A DNA stretch of 64,000 nucleotides from the NCBI RefSeq assembly GCF_004345325.1, contig NZ_SLVJ01000002.1, forward strand, positions 186,001-250,000. Reading direction: 5' to 3'. The notes below the pieces were generated by a model that searched no databases, was not told the DNA's origin, and worked only from the letters and a program-made list of their open reading frames with translations. Source of the stretch: Acinetobacter calcoaceticus. Its GTDB lineage: Bacteria; Pseudomonadota; Gammaproteobacteria; Pseudomonadales; Moraxellaceae. The stretch's first letter is position 1. Each line of letters begins with the position of its first letter. The translations under genes were made by a program, and so were the position numbers. This document shows positions 8,407 through 17,401 of this stretch, one piece after another.

Positions 8407-9594
8407 ATGCACTTTGCAGCACAAATTAAAATCGCGGCCACCTATATGCGTGGGGGAACCAGTAAGGGTGTGTTTTTTAAACTTGACGACTTGCCTGAAG
8501 TTGCACAAATTCCAGGAAAGGCGCGCGATCAATTGTTATTGCGTGTGATTGGCAGCCCAGATCCCTATGCAAAACAAATCGATGGCATGGGTGGAGCGAC
8601 TTCAAGTACCAGTAAAACTGTCATTTTAAGTAAAAGTCAGCAAGCGGATCACGATGTTGATTATCTGTTTGGACAGGTCTCGATTGATAAAGCTTTTGTC
8701 GATTGGAGTGGTAACTGTGGCAACTTAACCGCTGCAGTGGGTTCTTTTGCGATTAGCCAAGGCTTGGTTGCGGCAGATCGTATTCCTGAAAATGGTATCT
8801 GTACGGTACGGATTTGGCAGGCCAATATTCATAAAACCATTATTGCGCATGTGCCAATTACCCAAGGTCAGGTACAAGAAACCGGTGATTTTGAACTCGA
8901 TGGGGTGACTTTCCCAGCAGCAGAAGTCCAAATCGAGTTTCTTGATCCAGCCGATGATGGCGAAGAGGGTGGGGCAATGTTCCCTACAGGCAACGTCGTT
9001 GATCAATTAGAGGTGCCTGAGGTTGGCACATTCCAAGCCACCTTGATCAATGCAGGTATTCCAACCATCTTTATCCAAGCGGCAGATTTGGGTTATCGCG
9101 GCACTGAGCTGCAAGATGACATTAATAATGATGTTGAGGCCCTAGCACGTTTCGAAAAAATTCGTGCCTATGGTGCAGTCAAGATGGGGCTGATCAAAGA
9201 TGTCAGCGAAGCCGCCAATCGTCAACATACCCCTAAAGTGGCGATCGTTGCTGCAGCCCAAGACTATACTGCATCGAGTGGCAAAGCCATTGCTGCCAGT
9301 GATGTTGATGTGTTGGTTCGTGCCTTATCAATGGGTAAATTACACCATGCCATGATGGGCACTGCCGCGGTGGCGATTGGAACTGCTGCCGCTGTGCCAA
9401 ATACCTTGGTGAATTTGGCTGCTGGTGGTGGTCATAAAGCGGCGGTTCGTTTTGGACATCCTTCTGGTACCTTGCGTGTTGGCGCAGAAGCACAACTGGT
9501 CGCAGGACAATGGCAAGTGAAGAAAGCCATCATGAGCCGTAGTGCGCGCGTATTGATGGAAGGCTGGATTCGTGTTCCTGCAGATAGTTTCTAA
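8407..9594 (+). CDS. prpF: PrpF-family isomerase (probable 2-methylaconitate cis-trans isomerase)
   Basis: The 395-residue protein belongs to the PrpF family (double diaminopimelate-epimerase fold, no cofactor). Family landmarks are YMRGGTSKGVFF near residue 14, GGATSSTSKT near residue 60, DWSGNCGNLTAAVG near residue 100 and the C-terminal GHPSGTLRVGAEA. PrpF works with AcnD in the propionate-degrading 2-methylcitrate cycle. Here it stands alone between the permease pair and ispA, with no prpB, prpC or acnD in the window. Related family members (such as 4-oxalomesaconate tautomerase) act on other tricarboxylates, so the exact substrate is less sure than the family. An AGG-containing ribosome site precedes the ATG. 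Confidence 0.85.
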   Translation: MHFAAQIKIAATYMRGGTSKGVFFKLDDLPEVAQIPGKARDQLLLRVIGSPDPYAKQIDGMGGATSSTSKTVILSKSQQADHDVDYLFGQVSIDKAFVDWSGNCGNLTAAVGSFAISQGLVAADRIPENGICTVRIWQANIHKTIIAHVPITQGQVQETGDFELDGVTFPAAEVQIEFLDPADDGEEGGAMFPTGNVVDQLEVPEVGTFQATLINAGIPTIFIQAADLGYRGTELQDDINNDVEALARFEKIRAYGAVKMGLIKDVSEAANRQHTPKVAIVAAAQDYTASSGKAIAASDVDVLVRALSMGKLHHAMMGTAAVAIGTAAAVPNTLVNLAAGGGHKAAVRFGHPSGTLRVGAEAQLVAGQWQVKKAIMSRSARVLMEGWIRVPADSF

Positions 9595-9625
9595 GTGTTG
9601 CATCAGCTGATTGGGCTCTACACTT

Positions 9626-9661
9626 AAAGCTCAACTTAAAGTTCAACTTATAGCCCAATCG
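9626..9661. repeat. Three degenerate 12-bp tandem units after prpF
   Basis: AAAGCTCAACTT (9626-9637), AAAGTTCAACTT (9638-9649) and the more divergent ATAGCCCAATCG (9650-9661) follow each other. They lie in the 313-base prpF-ispA gap and precede the prpF terminator. Confidence 0.6.
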
Positions 9662-9679
9662 ATTGCTCAGCTGTTTTAT

Positions 9680-9729
9680 GCAGGCGAGGTATTTTTAACT
9701 CAATACCTCGTCTGCATTTTTATTTTTGT
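9680..9729 (+). terminator. Intrinsic terminator after prpF
   Basis: A 14-bp stem (GCAGGCGAGGTATT at 9680-9693 with AATACCTCGTCTGC at 9702-9715, one G-U pair) is followed by ATTTTTATTTTTG. The rest of the prpF-ispA gap (9730-9907) shows nothing I can name apart from room for the ispA promoter. Confidence 0.85.
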
Positions 9730-9907
9730 CGAACTATTGTCTAATCGTGCGAAGGGATTTATTTTGATCAGTATTTCGGTTGAGTTTGGGCTAAACTCGC
9801 TCTAACTCAGAGTACAGATCGTTCAGCTGCTACGCTTGTTCCGATCATTGAGCCATGTCTTAACGGTAGCTTTAGACTGAGCTGCAACTTTAAAATTCGA
9901 GGCGAAT

Positions 9908-10819
9908 GTGACCACACTTCTTAATCTGAATGCGGAGATTCTGCAACAGGCGCAACAGCGAATTCAGCAAGATTTACAAACGGCTTTGGATGCATTTTCA
10001 ATTCCTGAGCCGCTAAAAGCTGCGGTGTACCATACGGTGATGCTGGGTGGTAAACGGGTTAGACCCGCACTGTGTTATGCCACAGCAGCATTAAAATCTG
10101 ACCATCCACAATATGCGGCAGTGCGTCGTGCAGCTGTTGCGGTCGAGATGATTCATTGTTATTCCTTGGCACATGATGATCTGCCCTGTATGGATAATGA
10201 CTTGCTGCGCCGTGGTCAACCGACTTGTCATGTTGCTTTTGGTGAGGACACGGCATTGTTGGCTGGGGATATTCTGCAGTCGATGGCGTTTGAAGTCTTG
10301 GGTAGCCGTTTGTTTGATCAAGTTCAGGCTGTAGATGTCAATATTGTGCTCAAGCAAATGCAAATCTTAGCCACCGCCAGTTCGAAAATGGTCTGTGGTC
10401 AGGTTTTGGATCTCCAAGCTGAAGGCCAACAGGTTGAGCAAAGTCATCTCGAAGAGATTCATCGCAATAAAACCGGTGCGTTGATTCAAGCTGCGATTAT
10501 GATGGCGGCTGTGACCATCTATCCTACAGCGGACCCAGCATTGCTACAGTTACGTCAATTTGGTCAAAATATTGGATTGGCTTTTCAAGTTCAAGATGAC
10601 ATTCTAGATGTGGTGGCGGATACTGCGGTATTGGGTAAAACGGCTGGCAAAGATCAGCAAGTGGAAAAATCCACTTATCCTGCATTACTTGGCTTGGATC
10701 AGGCTAAACAGTATGCGCAACAACTGCATGATCAAGCCTTTGCCGCATTGGCCTATTTTGCAGATGATGCTGTGGAGCTACAACAGATTTCCAAATTTTT
10801 GCTGTCACGGCAAAGTTAA
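9908..10819 (+). CDS. ispA: Farnesyl diphosphate synthase (short-chain polyprenyl synthase)
   Basis: IspA condenses isopentenyl diphosphate with dimethylallyl and geranyl diphosphate to make farnesyl diphosphate for quinones and undecaprenyl phosphate. The 303-residue protein has the first aspartate-rich motif HDDLPCMDND (D90, D91, D96), the GGKRVRP substrate site at residues 47-53 and the second motif QDDILD (D230, D231, D234). The start is GTG at 9908: the overlapping ATG at 9906 runs straight into TGA. The gene is not next to dxs or xseB here. Geranyl diphosphate synthase activity cannot be excluded from sequence. Confidence 0.93.
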   Translation: MTTLLNLNAEILQQAQQRIQQDLQTALDAFSIPEPLKAAVYHTVMLGGKRVRPALCYATAALKSDHPQYAAVRRAAVAVEMIHCYSLAHDDLPCMDNDLLRRGQPTCHVAFGEDTALLAGDILQSMAFEVLGSRLFDQVQAVDVNIVLKQMQILATASSKMVCGQVLDLQAEGQQVEQSHLEEIHRNKTGALIQAAIMMAAVTIYPTADPALLQLRQFGQNIGLAFQVQDDILDVVADTAVLGKTAGKDQQVEKSTYPALLGLDQAKQYAQQLHDQAFAALAYFADDAVELQQISKFLLSRQS

Positions 10820-10870
10820 ATATTCAGCAGGCCAAAGATTAACTTAGCCCAGCTTAAACCTCATAAAAAA

Positions 10871-10895
10871 GAGCCTCAAATGAGGCTCTTTTTTT
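10871..10895. terminator. Bidirectional terminator between ispA and oxyR
   Basis: GAGCCTCA (10871-10878) pairs with TGAGGCTC (10881-10888), followed by seven T and preceded by six A. It can therefore end both convergent transcripts. Confidence 0.9.
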
Positions 10896-10927
10896 GGCTT
10901 TTGGTGTGTAAATGGTGCTTGAGCAGC

Positions 10928-11842
10928 TTATGACGATGCGTTCAAATCTGCGGTGATCTTTTGTAGGATCTGCAGCACTACATCAAACTCACTGTGTAAT
11001 GGCGTGCTCTTACGTGTAATGAGTGCCAGTACGCGAGTCGGCGCATTTTCAATACGCTTAATCACCAGTTGATCATTATTGGTCAACATGCTGGTATGTA
11101 TCGAAATTTGCGGCAATAGGGTAAAACCGAGGTTAGAGCTGACCATTTCGACCAAGGTCGGCAGTGAACTGGCTTTTAGACGATGATCGTTTTTACGTTC
11201 ATCAATCGGACAAGCACTCAAAGTATGGTCACGTAAACAATGACCTTCTTCAAGTAACATCAGGTGAGCCAAATCCAAGTCTTGCAAGGTTTTTGCTTGC
11301 ATTGATTTTTGATCGGCTTTATTGCAGACCAAGTACAAATCTTCTTTAGCAACTTCCGCAACTTTTAAACCACGCGTATCAAAGGGCAAGGCCAACATGA
11401 TCATATCGAGGTGACCGTATTCGAGTCGTTCCACGATTTTGTCACTTTGGGCTTCATGCAAATGCAATTGTATTTTTGGCAATTGTAAGTGCACTTCTTC
11501 CAAGAGTTGCGACAAGATAAATGGCGCAATGGTTGGAATAATACCCAGATGCAGATCGCCTGTGAGTGGTTCACTCATTTCGCGACTAAGACGCATCAGG
11601 TCCTGTGCGTCGGCGAGTAGAACACGCGCTCTGGCAACAACTTGCTCACCCAATGGGGTTAAGCGTACATTTTGGCGATCTCGTTCAACGAGTACGCCAC
11701 CCAATAAACGTTCTAGTTCCATGATCCCACCCGACAAGGTCGATTGGGTAACAAAAGAACGACGCGCTGCTTCAGTAAAATGCAGCGTCTCAGACAACGT
11801 CACTAAATATGACAACTGTCTTAGGGATGGTAATGCAGCCAT
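10928..11842 (-). CDS. oxyR: OxyR, peroxide-sensing LysR-type regulator
   Basis: A 304-residue LysR-type activator. The N-terminal helix-turn-helix covers about residues 5-65 (HFTEAARRSFVTQSTLSGGIMELE), followed by the substrate-binding-like domain. The peroxide-reactive cysteines of OxyR are conserved as C202 and C211 in EEGHCLRDHTLSAC, which makes this call firm. Oxidation to the disulfide is known to turn OxyR into an activator of catalase and peroxidase genes. It is the last gene of the minus-strand block rubA-rubB-estB-oxyR described for Acinetobacter sp. ADP1, 13 bases after the esterase gene. Confidence 0.95.
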   Translation of the reverse strand: MAALPSLRQLSYLVTLSETLHFTEAARRSFVTQSTLSGGIMELERLLGGVLVERDRQNVRLTPLGEQVVARARVLLADAQDLMRLSREMSEPLTGDLHLGIIPTIAPFILSQLLEEVHLQLPKIQLHLHEAQSDKIVERLEYGHLDMIMLALPFDTRGLKVAEVAKEDLYLVCNKADQKSMQAKTLQDLDLAHLMLLEEGHCLRDHTLSACPIDERKNDHRLKASSLPTLVEMVSSNLGFTLLPQISIHTSMLTNNDQLVIKRIENAPTRVLALITRKSTPLHSEFDVVLQILQKITADLNASS

Positions 11843-11855
11843 AGTGTCCTAATGT

Positions 11856-12794
11856 TTAAGATTTAAAGTGATGCGCAAATAAACCGCTAAGTTTGGCGAT
11901 GAAATGTGGCGGAATATCATGCCCCATACCATCAATGATTTCAAACTTAGCCCCCGAAATTGCTTTAGCAACCGCCTTACCGTGGCTTGGTGGCAGTAAA
12001 CGGTCACGTGAACCATGTACCACGAGGGTGGAGGCAGTGATTTTTTGGTCCATTTCTAATAATGAACCAGTACATAATATGGCTAAAAACTGTTGAAGTA
12101 TACCCGCTGGGTAATAACTTCGTTGATAGAGTTTACGCGCAGTTTGGATGGTGTCAATCTGATTGATATATCCGGGTGAACCAATGATTTGGAAAACCTT
12201 CAATGAATGGGCCACAATGGCATTTTCATCGCGTGATTTTGGCTTACCCAACAGCCCAGAGAGTTGTTTTGGAAAAGGTGGTGGCAATAATGGTTGAAAA
12301 TTACTGGTAAACAGCAAGCCCATTTTACCGATTTTATCTGGATAACGCGCTGCTAAGATTTGCGCAATCATTCCACCCATTGACGCGCCCAATATCGCGG
12401 GCTTTTCTAGACCCAGTTGATCAATGAGCAGTGCAACATCGTCCGCCATGTCATACAAGTTGTAGGGTGCACCTTGATTGGGTAATCCTAGCGCAAAACG
12501 GCCCATCAATTTGAAGGCATTGAGGCGTTGACCTTGGTGGCGAATTTTTGAAGAGAGACCGATATCTCGATTGTCAAACCGGATCACACGGAAACCCTGA
12601 TCGATCAGCGATTTACAGAAATAATCCGGCCAGAACAACATCTGTGCCCCCAAGCCCATAATCAACAAGATCGCAGGGTGCTCAGCTTGACCACCGATCT
12701 CAACATGCAAGTGAATGCCATTGCCCAGATCGACTTGGGTCTCTTGCATAAAGGGCGTATAGGGAGATAGATTAAATTGCAGCGCACTATTCAT
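11856..12794 (-). CDS. estB: Alpha/beta-hydrolase, EstB-type esterase
   Basis: A 312-residue alpha/beta-hydrolase. The nucleophile elbow is GASMGG with S138. The oxyanion region is LIMGLGAQMLFWPDYF, the acidic residue is in VVHGSRDRLLPP and the catalytic histidine is in DGMGHDIPPHF. The position between rubB and oxyR matches estB of the ADP1 rubredoxin operon, whose product is an esterase. The natural substrate is not known. No signal peptide is visible, so a cytoplasmic enzyme is expected. Confidence 0.88.
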   Translation of the reverse strand: MNSALQFNLSPYTPFMQETQVDLGNGIHLHVEIGGQAEHPAILLIMGLGAQMLFWPDYFCKSLIDQGFRVIRFDNRDIGLSSKIRHQGQRLNAFKLMGRFALGLPNQGAPYNLYDMADDVALLIDQLGLEKPAILGASMGGMIAQILAARYPDKIGKMGLLFTSNFQPLLPPPFPKQLSGLLGKPKSRDENAIVAHSLKVFQIIGSPGYINQIDTIQTARKLYQRSYYPAGILQQFLAILCTGSLLEMDQKITASTLVVHGSRDRLLPPSHGKAVAKAISGAKFEIIDGMGHDIPPHFIAKLSGLFAHHFKS

Positions 12795-12846
12795 GATTAC
12801 CGTCCTCTAGAAAGGATGTTTCTGCCAACATCACAGTATTTAATCG

Positions 12847-14022
12847 CTAAACTGCCGCAGGTATCAAGTCTGGAACTAACTTGGTTAAAGCGAGACGCTG
12901 TTTTGCTGCAGTCGCACCGAGCAAAACAAATCCTCTCAAGGTTCCATCGGCATCGATTGCTTTAGAGAGCATGCCATCTTCAAATTCTTCAGTTTCCCAG
13001 GTCACGGTCACAGCCACCGGTACAGGGAGGACAGTCAATGGTGCAGCCGGGGTTTTCACTGCAACAGGCATGGCAGGGTAGTGTACGGCTGTCTCTAAGC
13101 CTGATAGGGTTTTGGCCAAGGCACGTGCTTGTTGCATTAATGGCATCACATAAGGTAACAGCAAACCATTCACTTCGGCACAGTCACCGATCGCAAAAAT
13201 ATCGGCTTGGTTGGTTTCGAGTAAATGATTGGTCAAAATACCCCGACTACTGTGAATATCGGCTTGATGACTCAATGTCAGATTCGGTTGTAGGCCAATA
13301 GCAGACAATACGATGTCAGCAGTGAGGGTTTGACCATTTGCAAGGTGAATCAAATAGCCTTGGGCTTGTTTGCTGACCTTTTCTACAGTGGTGTTCAATA
13401 CAAACTGGATCCCAGTTTGTTCTAAGTTCGATTTGAAGGCCTCAGCCACATGCGATGGTAACAAACGCCCCAAAGGCTGCGCTGCAAGATCGACAACGGT
13501 GACATGGTGACCGGTATTTTGTAGATCATTGGCAAATTCACAACCAATCAGTCCTGCACCTAAGATCACCACATGTTTATTGCTGCAGGCATCGAGGTTG
13601 TTACGGAATGCGCGGTAATCGATCAATGAGTTGACTACGAAAATATCATCACTACCATCGCCGGCAATGGCCAAGCGGATTGGATTGGCGCCTACGGCCA
13701 AGATTAGTTTTGAATACTGCAGCTGCTGTTGTACACCCTCTTTAATAATGGTGAGTACATGGCCTGCTGCATCGATCTCTTGAACCTGGGTATGCTTTTC
13801 AATTCGCATATTCAATTGTTGTGACATTTTTTCAGCGTCACCCAAGCCAATTTGATCAGGTTGTTTTTTTCCAACTAAGGCATTGGAAAGGGTGGGCTTG
13901 GCATAGTTCACCGCATCATCTGCACTGATCATAATTAATTCTTGCTCGCTATTTAGCTTGCGATATTCACGTGCAAGGGTATATCCAGCCATACCTGAGC
14001 CAATAATAATGATCGGGTGCAT
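12847..14022 (-). CDS. rubB: Rubredoxin-NAD(+) reductase
   Basis: This flavoprotein passes electrons from NAD(P)H to rubredoxin, which feeds the membrane alkane hydroxylase in alkane-degrading Acinetobacter. It has an FAD-binding GSGMAG motif at the N-terminus, a second nucleotide-binding motif VVILGAGLIGCEFA and the FAIGDCAEVNG motif of the FAD end. I chose the start at 14022 (MHPIIIIGSG). The ATG four codons earlier overlaps the ribosome-binding sequence GGAG, which is spaced for the inner ATG. That gives 391 residues. The gene follows rubA on the same strand. Confidence 0.93.
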   Translation of the reverse strand: MHPIIIIGSGMAGYTLAREYRKLNSEQELIMISADDAVNYAKPTLSNALVGKKQPDQIGLGDAEKMSQQLNMRIEKHTQVQEIDAAGHVLTIIKEGVQQQLQYSKLILAVGANPIRLAIAGDGSDDIFVVNSLIDYRAFRNNLDACSNKHVVILGAGLIGCEFANDLQNTGHHVTVVDLAAQPLGRLLPSHVAEAFKSNLEQTGIQFVLNTTVEKVSKQAQGYLIHLANGQTLTADIVLSAIGLQPNLTLSHQADIHSSRGILTNHLLETNQADIFAIGDCAEVNGLLLPYVMPLMQQARALAKTLSGLETAVHYPAMPVAVKTPAAPLTVLPVPVAVTVTWETEEFEDGMLSKAIDADGTLRGFVLLGATAAKQRLALTKLVPDLIPAAV

Positions 14023-14162
14023 GAGGTTCTCCATGAGATTGTTATATTGATCGCTTAATCAGTAGATGGGGGCTAAACGCATCTATTTAAATGCGATTGG
14101 GTGTCGTGGTGTGATTATTTGGCGTAGAAAAAAGACCATGTAAACATGGTCTTTGCGGATGA

Positions 14163-14327
14163 TTACATTTCAACCATTTCAAAGTCTGCTTTTGAGACAC
14201 CGCAGTCTGGGCATGTCCAATCATCAGGAATATCTTCCCATTTGGTGCCTGCTACGATGCCATCTTGTGGCCAACCTTCAGCTTCGTCATAAATCCATCC
14301 ACAAACGATGCACTGATACTTCTTCAT
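14163..14327 (-). CDS. rubA: Rubredoxin
   Basis: A 54-residue iron protein. Four cysteines bind one iron: C6 and C9 in CIVCG, C39 and C42 in CPDCG. The aromatic core (Y4, Y13, W30, W37) is typical. It is an electron carrier to alkane 1-monooxygenase and is reduced by RubB, encoded just downstream. The monooxygenase gene itself is not in the window, as is usual in Acinetobacter where alkM is elsewhere. It heads the four-gene block, so the promoter should lie in 14328-14450. Confidence 0.96.
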   Translation of the reverse strand: MKKYQCIVCGWIYDEAEGWPQDGIVAGTKWEDIPDDWTCPDCGVSKADFEMVEM

Positions 14328-14599
14328 TCGACTCTCCAAAATCTAACATCGGATAGGACGATGGTCAGATAAAATTCCTTATACTGCATGATATTGATAT
14401 GACTTGCTTATGTTCATATTCAATCAAATTGTTACGCAGTTCTAATATAAATGTAAAGCAAAAAACGGAGTTTAACCCACTCATGTGAAAGCTGAATGGC
14501 TGAGAAGGTCAAAACCTGTGTTTATTGGGCTAATCATTGCTAATTTTGTAAGACAAAATAGTCGTCAGATAGTATGCGTTATTTAATTTACACTCAATC

Positions 14600-15442
14600 T
14601 TAGAACGGTATAAATTTAGCCATCGACTCAAGTCTAGAGGGCTTAGGACAGATATAATCTACAGGCTGCTGCGCTCTATAAGTGATCGGTACGCCATTAT
14701 AATTAATTGAATTAAATTTCACATTTTTGATATCTATATTGAGTTTATTCAAAAACTCCTGATCATGAATAGGCGGAGATATTTGCATGGCGACAATTTT
14801 ACCTTCGGATGAGAGTTGCCAATTTAGCTCAATTTTAAACGTTCGCTGCTGGTCATTAATTAAGCTGGAACTTTGTTGTTCGGTTTTGGTCGTACATAAT
14901 CGCGCAACATAGTTTTTGGTTTCATTGAAGTTAGGTTTGCGTTTTTCATAGCCGTAGTTCTGGCTAAATTTGACGCTAAAATAAACCTGATCAATGGATG
15001 GTGCAGTTTTCTTCTCAGTTGGTTTATCTTCCTTTGCACTCGCTGATTGTGTGGGTTGCTTTGATTCTTGTTGCTTTAATTCTCGTTGCATTGCTTCTTG
15101 TTGATATCTTTCCTCTCGCAGAATAAAGTTTTGAATATCTTCATATTGCAGAGACTGCGCGATGTCTGTTGAGCGTTTATTCAAAGGCGTGAGCGAAGGA
15201 TGTGGATTGAGTAATTTTACTGAAAAAGTTTGCGCTTGCTTATTGGGGGTGATTTCAAATACCCATCTATAGCCATCGGTTTGGATATTGCTGGTTTCAA
15301 GTTTTGCAGGCAGCCAATTTTTTTGTGCCTCTGCATCTAGATTTGTGGCTTGCGCCTGCGTTGTAACACTGAATAAGTGCAGTGCGAGAAATAAACTTAG
15401 CGGATTTAATGCATTTAAATATATTTTATTAAACATTTTCAT
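14600..15442 (-). CDS. Secreted protein of unknown function with a charged Gln/Glu/Lys-rich middle
   Basis: 280 residues that I do not assign to a family. A signal peptide is likely (residues 1-33, charged start, hydrophobic LSLFLALHLFSV, cleavage near TQA-QA). Residues about 105-150 are rich in E, Q, K and S (REERYQQEAMQRELKQQE) and probably form a helix or linker. The C-terminal half has beta-like alternation and two cysteines (in RLCTT and YICPK). It lies between the rub block and lysS, transcribed alone. A periplasmic or outer-membrane-associated role is inference only. Confidence 0.6.
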   Translation of the reverse strand: MKMFNKIYLNALNPLSLFLALHLFSVTTQAQATNLDAEAQKNWLPAKLETSNIQTDGYRWVFEITPNKQAQTFSVKLLNPHPSLTPLNKRSTDIAQSLQYEDIQNFILREERYQQEAMQRELKQQESKQPTQSASAKEDKPTEKKTAPSIDQVYFSVKFSQNYGYEKRKPNFNETKNYVARLCTTKTEQQSSSLINDQQRTFKIELNWQLSSEGKIVAMQISPPIHDQEFLNKLNIDIKNVKFNSINYNGVPITYRAQQPVDYICPKPSRLESMAKFIPF

Positions 15443-15538
15443 GGTTGTAGCGTTGTAATGTGCTGAAAGTCATACGCATTATCGAGTATATCTGCTATGC
15501 TACGCAACTTCTCTTTTTAACGAATTATCGAGGCTGAA

Positions 15539-17068
15539 ATGACGCAACACAACGCTCAATCGACTTCTGAACAGGCTATTTCCGAAAACGATTTAATTGC
15601 ACAGCGTCATGCCAAGCTTAAACAAATCCAAGAACAAGCCAAAGAAAAGGGCATTAGCCCGTGGCCAAATGACTTTAAGCGTGAGCATTATGCCCAAGAT
15701 TTGCAAACTCAATTTGATGGCCTAAGCAAAGCACAAATTGATGAAGCAGCGCCTGTACATGTAGCAGTAGCAGGGCGTGTCATGCTTAATCGTGGTTCAT
15801 TTATGGTGATCCAGGACATGACAGGTCGCATCCAGTTGTATGTAGACCGTAAAGCACTGCCAGAAGATGTATTGACCAGCATTAAATCTTTAGACCTTGG
15901 CGATATTATTGCGGTGAAGGGCACGATCAGCCGTTCTGGTAAAGGTGACTTATATGTACATATTGAAGAATATGAGTTATTAACCAAATCATTGCGTCCT
16001 TTGCCTGATAAATTTCATGGCCTGAACGATACGGAAATGAAATACCGTAAGCGTTATCTTGATCTGATCGTGAATGATGACACCCGTAAAACCTTTGAAA
16101 TTCGTGCCAAAGTGGTTGCAGGTATTCGTCAGTTTTTGACCAATGAACGTTTTATCGAAGTTGAAACCCCGATGATGCATGTCATTCCAGGCGGTGCTTC
16201 AGCACGTCCGTTTGAGACGCATCACAATGCGTTGGATATGGCACTTTATCTACGTATTGCACCCGAACTTTATTTGAAACGTTTGGTGGTGGGTGGTTTT
16301 GAGCGTGTATTTGAGATTAACCGTAACTTCCGTAACGAAGGAGTTTCTACGCGTCACAATCCAGAATTTACCATGATTGAGTTCTACCAAGCCTATGCCG
16401 ATTATAAAGATTTGATGGCATTGACTGAAAATATGCTGGAAAAATTGGCACTGGATATCTTGGGTTCAACAGATGTGCCATATCAAGGTGAAGTGTTTAG
16501 TTTCAAAGGCCCATTTAAGAAAATATCGATGTTTGATGCAATCTTGGAAAATAATCCAAGTTTCACTGCTGAAAATGTAGCAGATCGTGAATTCTTGGCG
16601 CATTTTGCTAAAGAAACATTGAAACAAGAGGTTAAACCAGGCTTTGGTTTGGGTAAATTACAAACCATCGTATTTGAAGAAACGGTTGAAACAGTATTGC
16701 GTCAACCGACCTTCATCACAGAATATCCTGCAGAAACCTCACCTTTGGCACGTCGTAATGATGACAATCCGCATATTACCGACCGCTTTGAATTCTTTAT
16801 TGGCGGCCGTGAATTGGCCAATGGCTTCTCAGAATTAAATGATCCGATCGATCAAGCTGAGCGTTTCCAAGCCCAAGTCGCTGAAAAAGATGCGGGTGAT
16901 ATTGAAGCGATGCACTATGATGCCGACTTCGTTGAAGCACTCGAATATGGTTTACCACCGACTGCGGGTCAAGGGATTGGGATTGACCGTCTAGTGATGT
17001 TATTTGCAGATGCAGCCAGTATCCGCGATGTGATCTTGTTCCCGCACATGCGTCCTAAAGATGCTTAA
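15539..17068 (+). CDS. lysS: Lysyl-tRNA synthetase, class II
   Basis: A 509-residue class II synthetase. The N-terminal OB-fold anticodon-binding domain covers about residues 60-170 ([22 protein letters not shown]). Motif 1 is around FIEVETPMM, motif 2 is [20 protein letters not shown] and motif 3 is [30 protein letters not shown]. The ATG at 15539 follows CGAGG with good spacing. It is a single-gene unit with its own terminator. Length and motifs are normal. Confidence 0.97.
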   Translation: MTQHNAQSTSEQAISENDLIAQRHAKLKQIQEQAKEKGISPWPNDFKREHYAQDLQTQFDGLSKAQIDEAAPVHVAVAGRVMLNRGSFMVIQDMTGRIQLYVDRKALPEDVLTSIKSLDLGDIIAVKGTISRSGKGDLYVHIEEYELLTKSLRPLPDKFHGLNDTEMKYRKRYLDLIVNDDTRKTFEIRAKVVAGIRQFLTNERFIEVETPMMHVIPGGASARPFETHHNALDMALYLRIAPELYLKRLVVGGFERVFEINRNFRNEGVSTRHNPEFTMIEFYQAYADYKDLMALTENMLEKLALDILGSTDVPYQGEVFSFKGPFKKISMFDAILENNPSFTAENVADREFLAHFAKETLKQEVKPGFGLGKLQTIVFEETVETVLRQPTFITEYPAETSPLARRNDDNPHITDRFEFFIGGRELANGFSELNDPIDQAERFQAQVAEKDAGDIEAMHYDADFVEALEYGLPPTAGQGIGIDRLVMLFADAASIRDVILFPHMRPKDA

Positions 17069-17094
17069 TCAAGTAAAGAAAAAGCAATTTAAAA

Positions 17095-17122
17095 AATGAT
17101 CTCAGACCGAGGTCATTTTTTT
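17095..17122 (+). terminator. Intrinsic terminator after lysS
   Basis: AATGATCTC (17095-17103) pairs with GAGGTCATT (17109-17117, one G-U pair), followed by TTTTTG. Confidence 0.85.
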
Positions 17123-17401
17123 GTCTGCAATTTCAATCAAGTCAAAGATATATAAGCAGTGAAATAAACAACATAAGTTTAAAACTAAATATATAAATCG
17201 GCGTTAAGTAAAATAACTTTTATGAACAACGGCAATTTAATTGGCATTGCTATTTAATTTGTTTTAAAAAAAACTTTTAAAACAAAGAGTTAATCATGTT
17301 GATTTGTTTTTTTTAATAATATTCGTTTGTTAATAAAATAAATAAATGTGTAGCAGCATTGAAATAAATCGTTAAAAAAACTATCGTGTTGTAGTTAAAA
17401 T
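17123..17401. other. AT-rich upstream region of the Wzi-like gene
   Basis: Strongly AT-rich with several poly-A and poly-T runs, and no reading frame. It presumably carries the promoter of the gene at 17402. I could not choose one promoter among many AT hexamers. Confidence 0.4.

Noticed and set aside
9611..9805. Plus-strand 64-codon frame after prpF
   Set aside because: It is made of the short tandem repeat and the prpF terminator hairpin and has no ribosome site.
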